In this document: piece after piece, positions 8,019-17,177 of the stretch
Position numbering within the stretch: position 1 is the first letter of the stretch
How the letters are laid out: each line of letters begins with the position of its first letter
From: Candidatus Calescibacteriota bacterium
GTDB lineage: Bacteria; CAIJMQ01; JAADFP01
NCBI GenBank assembly: GCA_021162785.1
Contig: JAGGYA010000023.1
Coordinates: 1 to 59,751, forward strand
Length of the DNA: 59,751 nt
Direction: 5' to 3'
Position numbers and translations under genes: made by a program
The notes under the pieces: model-generated
The model's database searches: none
Seen by the model: only the letters and a program-made list of their open reading frames with translations
What the model was told of the DNA's origin: nothing

Positions 8019-8726
8019 TTATCCCCCTTCCATTAATTTTTTGAATCTTAAAGCGGATTCCCACATAAAGGTATTGTTAAAAAGACAATAGGTGTCTTTT
8101 TCTTCACACCAATACTTTAAATGATAAAGATCTTCCTCAGAATACTTGTAATTGTAACCTCCTATACCGTGAAGTCGAAAATACTGAAATTCACCACAAA
8201 GAGATTTTTCTCGGAAAGGATCCACTACATGAAGAAGACCCAATTCTTCCATTATTTCCTTTTTTTCCTCTTCTTCCCATTTCCCCCTTAACTCCAGAGC
8301 AAATATGAAATTTTCACCTCCCGCAATCTGCTGAAAAAAGTTTTTAAGATTTTCTTTATTTTGTAAATTCGCATGGAAAGAAGGAGGGGTTTGGAAAACT
8401 ATAATGCGGGCTCCAAGAATCTCCGCAACTTCTTTCGTTCTTCTCCAGCCTTCCTTTACTTCCGGAGTAGGTTTAAAATATCCATAATTCTCAGGGTTAC
8501 CCCATTTCTCCTTCATACGGCGGTAAGTGGGAGAGTTTACTGGATGAGTGATTACCTGCCAAGCTTTTACAGTAAATTCAAAAGTTTCAGGTGATTCTTT
8601 CCTCCATTTTTCGTAAAGGGTAAATCGAGGGATATCATAGAAAGTATTTTGAACTTCCACCAATTGAAATTCCCGGTAATAATCCGCTTTTTTAACCGGA
8701 AAACCACAACACCCTATTTTGATCAC
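8019..8726 (-). CDS. DUF72 family protein (YecE-like TIM barrel)
   Basis: This 235-residue protein has the DUF72 signature: an N-terminal IGCCGFPV strand, EVQNTFYDIPR, FEFTVKAWQVITHP, an ILGARIIVFQTPPSF strand, FALELRGKW and a C-terminal YRLHG-like segment (YFRLHGIGGYNYKYSEEDL). The family is widespread and has no established biochemical function. The start is GTG, sharing GTGA with the stop of the upstream flavodoxin gene, so the two are translationally coupled. Confidence 0.9.
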   Translation of the reverse strand: MIKIGCCGFPVKKADYYREFQLVEVQNTFYDIPRFTLYEKWRKESPETFEFTVKAWQVITHPVNSPTYRRMKEKWGNPENYGYFKPTPEVKEGWRRTKEVAEILGARIIVFQTPPSFHANLQNKENLKNFFQQIAGGENFIFALELRGKWEEEEKKEIMEELGLLHVVDPFREKSLCGEFQYFRLHGIGGYNYKYSEEDLYHLKYWCEEKDTYCLFNNTFMWESALRFKKLMEGG

Positions 8727-9205
8727 GGCAATGAAGAGTCAAGGAAAAACTTTACTCTTTCCCGCACCCTTTCCGCATTTTTCAATGTAGAACCTTTAAT
8801 TCTGAGGCTTGAGACAACTTCACCTTGACGCTCTTGAATTTTTTTACGAAGAATAATCTCCGCCCTTTCTTTTCCTAAACCGCTTCCAAAGGTAAAAAAC
8901 AAGAGAACCTTCTTCCCTTCCCATCCCTCCGAATTACTAACAAAGGTGAGGATTGCAGGGACGGGAGAAAATGCCCATACAGGAGAGCCTATTAAAATCA
9001 GATCGTAAGGTCCCACATCTTTTCCTTCTAAACCCACCTTCTTCTGGAAAAGGGCCCTAAGACACTCCCCCATGAAACTCCCTTCTCCACCTTCTACTTT
9101 AATTTTCTCCACATCCAAACCTCGGTTTATTAATTCTTCCTCCAGTAATAGGGCAAGCTTTTCTGTATTCCCAGTTAAAGAAAAATAAACAATCAAAGCT
9201 TTCAT
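8723..9205 (-). CDS. Flavodoxin family protein
   Basis: The 160-residue protein begins with KALIVYFSLTGNTEKLA. This is the flavodoxin FMN-phosphate loop (S/T-x-T-G-x-T), placed after the first strand. Later segments DLILIGSPVWAFSPVP and VLLFFTFGSGLGKERAE correspond to the two isoalloxazine-binding loops. It could be an electron carrier or an NAD(P)H-quinone-reductase-like protein. It ends in a GTGA overlap with DUF72 and begins 2 bp after the Mth938-like gene. Confidence 0.9.
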   Translation of the reverse strand: MKALIVYFSLTGNTEKLALLLEEELINRGLDVEKIKVEGGEGSFMGECLRALFQKKVGLEGKDVGPYDLILIGSPVWAFSPVPAILTFVSNSEGWEGKKVLLFFTFGSGLGKERAEIILRKKIQERQGEVVSSLRIKGSTLKNAERVRERVKFFLDSSLP

Positions 9206-9207
9206 TT

Positions 9208-9549
9208 TTAACAGGTTAAATGAAAAGCTCCTACCACCTTCTTCCCTTCTTTAAAGAGGCGGTTAAAAGTTTCTACTGCCTGTTTGGTCTTCTCCACAAT
9301 TACCGATATACCTTTTCTTTTAAGTGCTTCTTTAACTTCTTCAGGCACCTTCATAACCCCAAAATAACCTGTCCCCACTACCAGAATCTCCGGAGAAAAC
9401 TCGATTACCTCCTCCAGATCCTCCAGAGAAAGACTATGCCCCTCCTTTCTCCACCATTCTTCTTTCACTTTTCCAGGGAAAACAATTATATCCTGAGTAT
9501 ATCTCTTTCCATCAACTACAATACTTCCAAAAGAATAAGAATCAATCAT
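9208..9549 (-). CDS. Mth938-like domain protein (DUF498/NDUFAF3 family)
   Basis: This 113-residue protein matches the Mth938/DUF498 fold. Landmarks are SYSFGSIVVDGKRYTQDIIV, then PEILVVGTGYFGVMKVPEEV with the conserved GTG, VIVEKTKQAVETFNRL, and a C-terminal VVGAFHLTC. Bacterial members have no firm function, while the eukaryotic relative NDUFAF3 helps assemble complex I. The ATG at 9549 is preferred over a TTG one codon earlier. It is the first gene of the minus-strand operon and is divergent from the GT-C gene across about 30 bp. Confidence 0.85.
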   Translation of the reverse strand: MIDSYSFGSIVVDGKRYTQDIIVFPGKVKEEWWRKEGHSLSLEDLEEVIEFSPEILVVGTGYFGVMKVPEEVKEALKRKGISVIVEKTKQAVETFNRLFKEGKKVVGAFHLTC

Positions 9550-9554
9550 CAACT

Positions 9555-9563
9555 ATTCTACCA
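9555..9563 (-). promoter_or_regulatory. Extended -10 promoter element, possibly for a leaderless mRNA
   Basis: On the minus strand TGG-TAGAAT (an extended -10, TGnTANAAT-like) ends at 9555, only six bases before the ATG of the Mth938-like gene at 9549. No -35 match is visible at 17-18 bases. If used, transcription would begin at or next to the start codon. Confidence 0.35.
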
Positions 9564-9579
9564 TATAGCCCATAGAAAA

Positions 9580-11049
9580 ATGGTAGTATCTTTAGTAAAC
9601 TTTTTCAGAATGATTAAAAAGCAACATCTTTTTTTCTTAGGGTTTATCCTCCTTTACTTTTTCTCACTTACCCCGCTTTTTTACACCGGAGGCGATAACG
9701 CTCATTATTTAATCCTTGCAAGAAGCCTTGCGGAAGGTAAAGGTTATAGGATTATCTCACATCCTGAATCTCCGCCCGAAACAACTTACCCTCCTCTTTT
9801 TCCTTTACTGCTTGCACCATTAGTAAAAATTTGGGGATTCAATCCCTGGCCAGGAAAAATCTTAGTAATTTGTTTTGGATTATCTTCATTCTGGGTGATG
9901 CGAAAAATTTTCCCCTCCTCTCCTCTTCCTTTCCTTCTACTTCTAAACCCTCTTTTTCTCCATTACTCAGGTGTAATTTTGACTGAGATACCCTTTACCT
10001 TTTTCACTCTCCTTACCATTTTCTTCTTTAAGGGGAAAAAGTGGGGGATGGGAATTTTCCTGCTTCTTCTCTCTCTTCTCACCCGTTGGATAGGGATTAC
10101 CCTGTGGTTAAGCATAACTTTGGTAACTTTATTACAAAAGGAAAAGAAAAACTTACCCCTTCTCTTCCTTCCTTTTTCATTCTTTATTTACTGGTTTATA
10201 AGGGGAAGAATTATAGAACCTTCTTCAGGTTACCTTTCCTCCTTTCTTCTGGTTAACCCTTACGATCCCTTTTCAGGGAATATTAATTTTCAAGGCTTTG
10301 TAAAACGGATAGTATGGAATGGAGGTGCTTATATCCTAAGAGATCTACCGGCCACTTTATTCCCTTCTTTTTTCTCTTCCATATCCATTGAATATTTCCA
10401 ACCCTTTTTCCTTTTCAAAATGCTTCTTGGGTTGGTGCTTTCACTGATAATTTTTAGGGGATGGTGGATTTCTTTCCGGGAGAAGAAAGATGTTCTCACT
10501 TTATACTTCCCCATCTACTTTCTACCTCTACTTATCTGGCCTTGGAAAGGTTCACGTTTCCTTTTACCATTGCTCCCCTTAATACTTCTTTTTACCCTTA
10601 AGGGAGCCAGAAAAATAGGCAAGGGATTTTATTTCCTTTTCCTCCTTTTCCTAATTCTGGCCAATATCACCCAAGATATAAAACAAATAGTGAAGAAAGA
10701 GAGGGATTATCCCCCCTATTGGAAGACATATTTCCTTGCCGGAGAATGGATTAAAAAACACACATGTGAAAATACAATAATATGTACCCGCAATCCTTAT
10801 CTTTTCTTCATCTTCAGCAATCGGAAGAGTATCTCGTTTCCTTTAGCTAAGCCTCAGGATTTTAAGCATCACATGGAAAAAATTGGAGTAGATTACTTAG
10901 TTCTCCCTTCCCCTTTGCCTGGTATGAAAAAGGAAGAAGATGTCCTATCCAGATTTGTGTATCCCTTCTTAAATGCTTTTCCTGAGAATCTCAAATTAGA
11001 AAGAACTATAGGGAAACCTCCCACCTTCATATACAAGGTGATAAAATAA
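9580..11049 (+). CDS. GT-C fold glycosyltransferase (GT39/ArnT-like membrane protein)
   Basis: The 489-residue protein is mostly hydrophobic, with roughly ten membrane segments. The first periplasmic loop carries TGGDNAHYLILARSLAEGKG, followed by PPETTYPPLFPLLLAPL. This is the GT-C/PMT layout, in which an acidic residue of the first loop is catalytic and a polyprenyl-phosphate sugar is the donor. The open frame extends far upstream, but codons before 9580 overlap the divergent Mth938-like gene. ATG 9580 or ATG 9610 is therefore the likely start, and neither has a clear ribosome-binding site. It leads a four-gene envelope glycan operon. Donor and acceptor are unknown. Confidence 0.8.
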   Translation: MVVSLVNFFRMIKKQHLFFLGFILLYFFSLTPLFYTGGDNAHYLILARSLAEGKGYRIISHPESPPETTYPPLFPLLLAPLVKIWGFNPWPGKILVICFGLSSFWVMRKIFPSSPLPFLLLLNPLFLHYSGVILTEIPFTFFTLLTIFFFKGKKWGMGIFLLLLSLLTRWIGITLWLSITLVTLLQKEKKNLPLLFLPFSFFIYWFIRGRIIEPSSGYLSSFLLVNPYDPFSGNINFQGFVKRIVWNGGAYILRDLPATLFPSFFSSISIEYFQPFFLFKMLLGLVLSLIIFRGWWISFREKKDVLTLYFPIYFLPLLIWPWKGSRFLLPLLPLILLFTLKGARKIGKGFYFLFLLFLILANITQDIKQIVKKERDYPPYWKTYFLAGEWIKKHTCENTIICTRNPYLFFIFSNRKSISFPLAKPQDFKHHMEKIGVDYLVLPSPLPGMKKEEDVLSRFVYPFLNAFPENLKLERTIGKPPTFIYKVIK

Positions 11050-11055
11050 ATCTCC

Positions 11056-12504
11056 ATGAGCTCCACCAATAAAACCAGGATCCCTCAAAATACCCTTTAT
11101 CTCCTCACCTCCCAGGTAGCAGAAAAATTTGTGAGTCTGCTTTTCGTCAGTCTTGTAGCGAGACATTTGAAGACCGCAGGCTACGGTGAGCTTGCCTTCA
11201 TTTTCTCTTCCACCTATCTTCTCACCATTTTCATGGACTTCGGAATAAATACTATATTGGTAAGGGAGATTGCACGCAGTAGAGAAAAAGCTAAGGAATT
11301 CCTCTTCAATGCCTTTATCCTCAAAATTTATCTTGCTTTCTTTGTTTTAATTCTACTTTTCTCCTTCACCAAACTCACTCCTTTCTCACCCCATATTATT
11401 ATTCCTTTCTACATCATAGGTATAGCGGTAATAATCACTTCTATGGCTGAAATTTTTCGTTCTTCCTATTTTATTGCGGTAGAGAACGCATTAATGAAAG
11501 GCCTTCTTACCATTTCCCATAGAGTAACAGAACTGATATTTACCTTTTTATCTATCCTTTTTGGAGGAGGATTGTTACGCATCTCCACTGCCATTTTCTT
11601 AGCAAGTTTATTAAATTTCTTCTTCTCTTTTTGTTTGGCAAGAAAGGATTTCCATTCCCAGAAATCCCATCTTTCCTTAATAACCCAAAGAAAGATCCTT
11701 CTTTCCTCTCTACCCGTGGGTATAGGGATTGTTTTCTTGGGTATTTACAACCGAATAGATACGGTAATGCTTTCTTTTATGAAAGGAAATGTTGCAGTAG
11801 GAATCTACAATGCAGCCTACCGGATAATGGAAGTGCTGGTTTTCATCCCTGCTTCTCTCTCCGGAGCATTATTACCAGTTCTTTCTCGTTTCTTCAAATC
11901 TTCTCCTAAGAAGTTCCGGAGTACTTTTATCTTCTATTTAAAATGGGGAATTATCATTGCTTTCCCCATAGCGGTAATCATTGGGTTTTTCCCTCAGATT
12001 TTTGTAAGAATTATATTTGGAAAGGCCTTTTTCTCCTCCACTAAGGCTCTTATAATTCTAATCTGGACCTTCCCCTTAATTACTCTTAACTACATCCTGC
12101 GAACATTTTTCATTGCCTCTGATAGAGAAAGGATGAATCTATACTTTTTTCTAACCGGTGCAATACTCAATACTGGATTAAATTTTTTATTAATTCCTCG
12201 CTGGAGTTATAAGGGAGCTTCAACTGCTACCTTACTAACCGAAGTTTGGGGAACCATCTTCCTTCTCTTTGTAATTTCTTTGAGTCGAGAAAAACACAAT
12301 CTAAGAGAAACATTAGAAAAACCACTTATTGCAGCCATGGGAATGGCTTGTGCTATCCATTATGGAATGAGAATAAATAATCTTTTTGCATTTTTGGCAG
12401 GATGTTTTTCATATTTTATGCTTTTGCTTGTTCAGGAAACCTTTACCAGGGAGGAACTAAAAGCAGTTAAAAATCTTGTGGTTTTAAGAGGAAAAAACTT
12501 ATGA
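11056..12504 (+). CDS. Polysaccharide flippase (Wzx/RfbX-like, MATE/MOP superfamily)
   Basis: The 482-residue integral membrane protein has a predicted 12-14 helices. It starts with the family pattern NTLYLLTSQVAEKFVSLLFV, then LKTAGYGELAFIFS and MDFGINTILVREIAR, which are typical of polysaccharide biosynthesis flippases. Wzx proteins move undecaprenyl-PP-linked repeat units across the inner membrane. It ends in a 4-bp ATGA overlap with the GT4 gene. No Wzy polymerase is evident nearby, so single units or lipid-linked glycans may be the cargo. Confidence 0.88.
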   Translation: MSSTNKTRIPQNTLYLLTSQVAEKFVSLLFVSLVARHLKTAGYGELAFIFSSTYLLTIFMDFGINTILVREIARSREKAKEFLFNAFILKIYLAFFVLILLFSFTKLTPFSPHIIIPFYIIGIAVIITSMAEIFRSSYFIAVENALMKGLLTISHRVTELIFTFLSILFGGGLLRISTAIFLASLLNFFFSFCLARKDFHSQKSHLSLITQRKILLSSLPVGIGIVFLGIYNRIDTVMLSFMKGNVAVGIYNAAYRIMEVLVFIPASLSGALLPVLSRFFKSSPKKFRSTFIFYLKWGIIIAFPIAVIIGFFPQIFVRIIFGKAFFSSTKALIILIWTFPLITLNYILRTFFIASDRERMNLYFFLTGAILNTGLNFLLIPRWSYKGASTATLLTEVWGTIFLLFVISLSREKHNLRETLEKPLIAAMGMACAIHYGMRINNLFAFLAGCFSYFMLLLVQETFTREELKAVKNLVVLRGKNL

Positions 12505-13637
12505 AAATTGCCTATTCTCTCCACCCTATAATCCACCATTTTAATAGAGGTATACATTTTTATATAAAAAATCTTTTAGAGAATCTTTTAAGATTAAAAG
12601 AGGAGACGGAATTTCATATCTTCTTTCTGCAAGAGGAAATAAGAGAAATAAATCTTCCTGAAAAGGTGCATCTCCATAAATTTAAATATCATTGGAAAAA
12701 ATTACCCTATGGCTTTCAATGGCTTTGGGAATTTACTTTACTCCCCTGGGAAATAGAGCGTATAAAAGCGGAAATTGTTCATTCCCTTGATCTTTCCACC
12801 TACCCATTTCTTCCCTGTAAGAGGGTCACTACTGTGCACGATTTAATCCCTTTTCTTTTTCCCACTTTCCTCTCTTCCAAAAAGGAGTTTTGGAAATATC
12901 GCATAAGACTATTCTCTTTAAAATTGGCTGATGCAGTAATTGCAATAAGTAAAAATACTGCAAGTGATTTAACCAAACACTTAGGGATTCCACCTTCCAA
13001 AATCAAAGTAATCCCCTATGGAATAGGCTCTGTTTTTCGACCTCTGGAGAAGGATCTGGCTAAAGCTTATATTCTGGAAAGATTTCAATTAAAAGGGAAA
13101 TTCATCCTATTTGTGGGAGCTATTTCTCCCAACAAAAACTTAGGTAGGCTGATCGAAGCCTTCTCTCTATTGAGGCACTCAGATATCCGAGTTCAACTGG
13201 TAATCTGCGCTTCTTTGAAAGAGCCTTTTTATACTTACCTTTCCAAAAAGGCTAAAAATCTGGATATCTCTTCTTATATAAAATGGCTGGGTTCATTAAC
13301 TCAAGAAGACCTTCTCTATCTCTATAACTGTTGTGAGTTATTCATCTATCCAAGTCTATATGAAGGTTTTGGTCTACCACCCTTAGAAGCCATGGCTTGT
13401 GGAGCACCGGTTATAGTCTCCAATACTTCTTCCCTACCGGAGGTTGTAGGGGATGCAGGAATTTTGGTAAATCCCTATGATCCCAAGGAAATTTTCTTGG
13501 CTATGAAAAAGGTGCTTAAAAATAGAAGTCTGCGAGAAGAACTGAAAGAGAAAAGCCTAAAAAGGGCTAAACTTTTTTCCTGGGAAAAGACTGCCCGATT
13601 AACATTGGAAGTTTATAAAAATCTTATTAAAATTTAA
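12501..13637 (+). CDS. Glycosyltransferase family 4 (GT-B)
   Basis: The 378-residue enzyme has an N-terminal Rossmann domain with the [12 protein letters not shown] segment typical of mannosyl- and related transferases. A conserved linker follows ([14 protein letters not shown]), then the donor-binding C-terminal domain beginning [13 protein letters not shown]. The [20 protein letters not shown] motif supplies the E-x7-E acidic pair that binds the nucleotide-sugar. Substrates cannot be read from sequence. It is coupled to the flippase upstream and followed 2 bp later by a GT9 enzyme. Confidence 0.93.
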   Translation: MKIAYSLHPIIHHFNRGIHFYIKNLLENLLRLKEETEFHIFFLQEEIREINLPEKVHLHKFKYHWKKLPYGFQWLWEFTLLPWEIERIKAEIVHSLDLSTYPFLPCKRVTTVHDLIPFLFPTFLSSKKEFWKYRIRLFSLKLADAVIAISKNTASDLTKHLGIPPSKIKVIPYGIGSVFRPLEKDLAKAYILERFQLKGKFILFVGAISPNKNLGRLIEAFSLLRHSDIRVQLVICASLKEPFYTYLSKKAKNLDISSYIKWLGSLTQEDLLYLYNCCELFIYPSLYEGFGLPPLEAMACGAPVIVSNTSSLPEVVGDAGILVNPYDPKEIFLAMKKVLKNRSLREELKEKSLKRAKLFSWEKTARLTLEVYKNLIKI

Positions 13638-13639
13638 GC

Positions 13640-14794
13640 ATGATAACTTTTATTAAAATCCTACTTTTACGGCTCTTGTACTATCTTCTTTTCCTCCACA
13701 AGTTATTTTTTAGAAAAAAGGAAGAAATACCGAACTCTTTAAGAAATCTTCTGATTATTCAAATTTCAGGTATAGGAAATTTCGTTCTCCTTATCCCTCT
13801 TTTGAAAAAATTAAAAATGCTATTCCCAGGAGTGAAAATTACCTTGATTGAAGGGGAAAATCAACCTTCTATCCTTTTAAAAGGGACAGGACTGATTGAT
13901 TGTTCTTTAATCTATCCAAAAAGAAGAAGAGATAAATGGATTCTTCTTAGGAAGATTAGGAAATCTCCTTTTGACGCAGTATTTGTATCTTTTATAAATT
14001 CTAATTATGAAATGGCGGTTTTTTCATATCTTACAGGGATAGGTTTCCGCGTAGGATATCATTCTAATCGTTCCAATTATGGAAAAGGATGCGGCCTTCT
14101 TTATTCTTGGAAAATTTCTCTTCCCGATCTGGCTAAAGACCGAGATGAAATTGAATTACATCTCTCCCTATTAGAGCCCTGGGATAGAGAAGTTCGTAAG
14201 AGTATTACCACCCCCATTCTTGAAATTCCTTCTTCTCAAAAAGCGTGGGCAAGAGAATTTTTGAAAATTAAAGGTATTAAAAAGAACGAATTCCTCATCG
14301 GTTTTCATCCGGGTGCTGGGAAAAAAATGAGATTCAAGTGCTGGCCTTTAGATAGATTTATTGAATTAGCCCGTCTTCTCGTTAAAAGGAAGAGGGTGAG
14401 AATTATTTTCTTTGGGGGACCAGAAGAAAAGGAATGGAAAAATTTATTAATAGAGTCTCTACCTCAGAGAAGCCTTGTGGTAATTGGAGAACTTTCTCTC
14501 TCTCAAACTGCTTCTCTTATTTCCTGTTGCAGTCTTTTTATCTCTAATGATTCTGGATTGATGAATCTTGCTTATGCAGTAGGTGTTCCTGTAGCGGCAA
14601 TTTTTGGCCCAACTCAGGTCCCAATCCCGCCAAAAAAGGGATTACATGTAATAAGAAGTAATTTATCCTGCATACCCTGTTATCGTTATTCCACGGTTAA
14701 ATGTCGCCATCGTAAGTGTCTGATAGAAATTACACCGGAAAAGGTCTTGGAATTTTTGGATAAAAGAAAACTCATTCCAGATAGTCTTCAGTAA
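13640..14794 (+). CDS. Glycosyltransferase family 9 (heptosyltransferase-like)
   Basis: The 384-residue protein begins with a basic, hydrophobic N-terminal stretch. The GT9 landmarks follow: LLIIQISGIGNFVLLIPLL, FHPGAGKKMRFKCWPLDRF, and the donor motif ISNDSGLMNLAYAVGVPVAA followed by IFGPTQ. A late cluster of cysteines (SNLSCIPCYRYSTVKCRHRKC) is common in this family. GT9 enzymes usually build the LPS inner core, so the gene hints at a diderm envelope, although other glycans are possible. It ends 29 bp from the convergent murC end, with no obvious terminator hairpin between them. Confidence 0.93.
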   Translation: MITFIKILLLRLLYYLLFLHKLFFRKKEEIPNSLRNLLIIQISGIGNFVLLIPLLKKLKMLFPGVKITLIEGENQPSILLKGTGLIDCSLIYPKRRRDKWILLRKIRKSPFDAVFVSFINSNYEMAVFSYLTGIGFRVGYHSNRSNYGKGCGLLYSWKISLPDLAKDRDEIELHLSLLEPWDREVRKSITTPILEIPSSQKAWAREFLKIKGIKKNEFLIGFHPGAGKKMRFKCWPLDRFIELARLLVKRKRVRIIFFGGPEEKEWKNLLIESLPQRSLVVIGELSLSQTASLISCCSLFISNDSGLMNLAYAVGVPVAAIFGPTQVPIPPKKGLHVIRSNLSCIPCYRYSTVKCRHRKCLIEITPEKVLEFLDKRKLIPDSLQ

Positions 14795-14823
14795 TCCATC
14801 CTTTTTCTCTCTTCCCCTCTTTC

Positions 14824-16221
14824 TCACTCTTCTTCCCCTCCTTGGGAAATCAACAATTTTCCTACTTTCCAGACATCCCCAGCTCCCAGAGTTAAGATTA
14901 TTTCGCGGTTTTTGATGGAAGAATGCAAATATTCAATAGCCTGTTGAATAGTTTGGCAATAGCAACATTTAACTCCTAAGGATTTCAGCAAAGAAAGAAG
15001 TGAATAAGAATCTGCTCCTGGAATAGGCTTCTCTCCTGCAGAGAATACAGGGAGTAAAACTACCTCTCTCACTCCTTTAAGAGCATTAGCAAATTCTTTT
15101 TTAAGATAAGAGAATCTGCTATATCTATGGGGTTGAAAAACCACTCTTACTCGATGGGATGGAAAAACTCCCAATATTCTCTTAATTTCTGTAGGATGAT
15201 GGGCATAATCATCATAAATGGTTGCACCTTTAATATCTCCCACCTTTTCTATTCTTCTTTTTACTCCTGGGAATTTGGAAAGGATTTTCCTTACTTGAGA
15301 TACCTCCCCTCCCAAATATAGGGCGAGATAAATCCCCGGTAAAGAATTTTCTACATTATGCTCCCCTGGAAGGGGTAGAAACCATCTTCCCATATTCTTA
15401 TTGTTTATCTTTAAAACAAAAGATACCCCTCCTTGCACATTCTTCAAAGAGGTGGCCATTACTTCACCATCTCCTATTCCATATGTCACCACTTTAGTAG
15501 AGGAAGGTATAGAAATTTTTGAGGTTGTCCGAGTCTCAATTATTACCATTCCTTCTGAACAGGTATTTCTAAGAAATTTCTCAAAGGCAAATTTTAGCTT
15601 ATCCATTCCTCCATAGAAAGGGAGGTGGTCATCATCTAAACTCGTCACAATGGAGATCCATGGGTGGAAATAAAGAAAAGATGCGTCACTCTCATCGGAT
15701 TCGAAGACCATGATTTTATTAATATCCCAGCAGGCATTCCTTTCCCACCCCTTTATTGTGCCTCCGATATAATAAGAGGAAGATACTCCCAAATGGTGCA
15801 ACAAATAGGAAAGTATGGCAGTAGTGGTGGTTTTACCATGGGAACCTGCTACAACTATTGATTTTTTCTTCTTGGCCAAATGAGCAAGAATCCATCCACG
15901 GTGAAAAATGGGGAGAGAAAGTTCCTTGGCCCTTTTAATTTCTGGATTATCCTCTTTAATTGCTTGAGAGTAAACAACACTCTTTGCCTCTTCCACATGC
16001 TTCTTGTGGTGACCAATAAAAATCTTGAAACCTACCTTTTTTAACTTGTGAGTATAAATGGAGTCCTCCTTATCAGAACCTTGCACAGTATACCCTAAAT
16101 CCTTAAGTAGCCAAGCCAGTCCACTCATCCCCACTCCGCCAATCCCCACCAGATGCACAGGAGAAATCAGTTCAGGAGACTTAGGATGGTCTTCCAAAAT
16201 TTTTCCTCCACTCCTTTCCAT
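14824..16221 (-). CDS. murC: UDP-N-acetylmuramate--L-alanine ligase
   Basis: MurC adds L-Ala to UDP-MurNAc, the first peptide step of peptidoglycan synthesis. The 465-residue frame shows VHLVGIGGVGMSGLA, the ATP loop AGSHGKTTTTA, ESDESDASFL, DDDHLPFYG and the YDDYAHHPTEI segment of Mur ligases. The ATG at 16221 has GGAGGT upstream but overlaps murG by 55 bp. A TTG at 16197 behind GGAGG and a GTG at 16158 just before VHLVGIGG are alternatives that shorten the protein to a more usual N-terminus. It is the last gene of the dcw cluster here, and no murB, ddl or ftsQAZ follows. Confidence 0.95.
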   Translation of the reverse strand: MERSGGKILEDHPKSPELISPVHLVGIGGVGMSGLAWLLKDLGYTVQGSDKEDSIYTHKLKKVGFKIFIGHHKKHVEEAKSVVYSQAIKEDNPEIKRAKELSLPIFHRGWILAHLAKKKKSIVVAGSHGKTTTTAILSYLLHHLGVSSSYYIGGTIKGWERNACWDINKIMVFESDESDASFLYFHPWISIVTSLDDDHLPFYGGMDKLKFAFEKFLRNTCSEGMVIIETRTTSKISIPSSTKVVTYGIGDGEVMATSLKNVQGGVSFVLKINNKNMGRWFLPLPGEHNVENSLPGIYLALYLGGEVSQVRKILSKFPGVKRRIEKVGDIKGATIYDDYAHHPTEIKRILGVFPSHRVRVVFQPHRYSRFSYLKKEFANALKGVREVVLLPVFSAGEKPIPGADSYSLLSLLKSLGVKCCYCQTIQQAIEYLHSSIKNREIILTLGAGDVWKVGKLLISQGGEEE

Positions 16222-17177
16222 TTTTCCAATTTTACCTCCAAGGGTGAGTTTAGAAATGTTTGAATTTTTTCTTTCACTTCCTTTTCTTCTGCTACTAAAA
16301 AGTTAAATCTTTTCTGAAAATAGTAAGCATTGTCCCTCTGATGAGATGTGTAATTGGTAAGAAGAGGGACTACCAAGGTGGGAATCCCTCTGGCAGCAAG
16401 TTCGGAAAGAGTGATTGCTCCTCCACGGGAGATACACAACTTAACCCTTGAATAGAGCTTATCCATAGGGAAAAACTGAGTAAGTACTTCTCCTTTTTCT
16501 CCATAAATTTCCCTTATCCCATTTATTTCCTGTTTTCCACATAGATGAATTATCCTACCCGGAAAATTTTTAACCAACCAGGGCATTTTCTGGTTAAAGA
16601 AAAGAGAGCCTTGACTTCCTCCTATTACAAGAAGAGCTTCACCTTCTCGGGAATAGATTTCTCCTACAGGGACTCCTATGGAAACAACTTGCTGGGTGGA
16701 GAAGAAAAAAGTAGTTTCTGGGAACCCGGTTAACACAATTTTTGCAAATCTTCCCAGATAAAGATTTGCCTTTCCAGGAACAATATTTGGTTCATAGATG
16801 GCTATCGGGAAACCTAAGATTCGGCCTATGGTACAGGCGCCGAGAGAAGGATAGCCACCTGAGGAAACCAAAAGAGCTGGCTTTTCTTTTAAGAGATAGA
16901 AAGAAAACTTAAGGAAATTTTTTAGAAAGGAAAGGAAAAAAAGAAGATAACCTTTGGAAGGAGGATAAAAGTAAAGAGGGAAAAAGGAAAAATCCTCCTT
17001 ATCCAGAATCTTTACTAAAGAGGAAGGAATTTCTCCACAGAAAAGAGGCTGGAAAGGAAGATTTTTTCTTCTTGCATATAAAGCAAATCTAAAGGCAGGA
17101 AAGAAATGTCCTCCTGAAGGTCCTACTACAAAAAGTATTTTTTTAACTTTCTTTCCCAATTCTTGCCAGTATACCAA
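16167..17177 (-). CDS. murG: Lipid II synthase, UDP-GlcNAc transferase
   Basis: MurG transfers GlcNAc to lipid I on the inner face of the membrane. The protein is slightly short, about 336 residues against the usual 350-370. The glycine-rich loop is VGPSGGHFFPAF in place of the usual GGTGGHxxPA, and the donor site appears as LVIGGSQGSLFFNQ and ISRGGAITLSELAARGIPTLVVP. The start is probably TTG, either at 17177 or at 17159, because no ATG lies near the family N-terminus. Both starts overlap the end of ftsW (35 or 17 bp). Confidence 0.93.
   Translation of the reverse strand: MVYWQELGKKVKKILFVVGPSGGHFFPAFRFALYARRKNLPFQPLFCGEIPSSLVKILDKEDFSFFPLYFYPPSKGYLLFFLSFLKNFLKFSFYLLKEKPALLVSSGGYPSLGACTIGRILGFPIAIYEPNIVPGKANLYLGRFAKIVLTGFPETTFFFSTQQVVSIGVPVGEIYSREGEALLVIGGSQGSLFFNQKMPWLVKNFPGRIIHLCGKQEINGIREIYGEKGEVLTQFFPMDKLYSRVKLCISRGGAITLSELAARGIPTLVVPLLTNYTSHQRDNAYYFQKRFNFLVAEEKEVKEKIQTFLNSPLEVKLEKWKGVEEKFWKTILSLLN

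Noticed and set aside
9220-9579. Long upstream extension of the GT-C gene (frame open from 9220)
   Set aside because: It lies antisense to the conserved Mth938-like gene, and its residues lack membrane-protein character. The family N-terminus begins after 9580.
14795-14823. Bidirectional terminator between the GT9 gene and murC
   Set aside because: The 29-bp spacer is a pyrimidine run without any inverted repeat.
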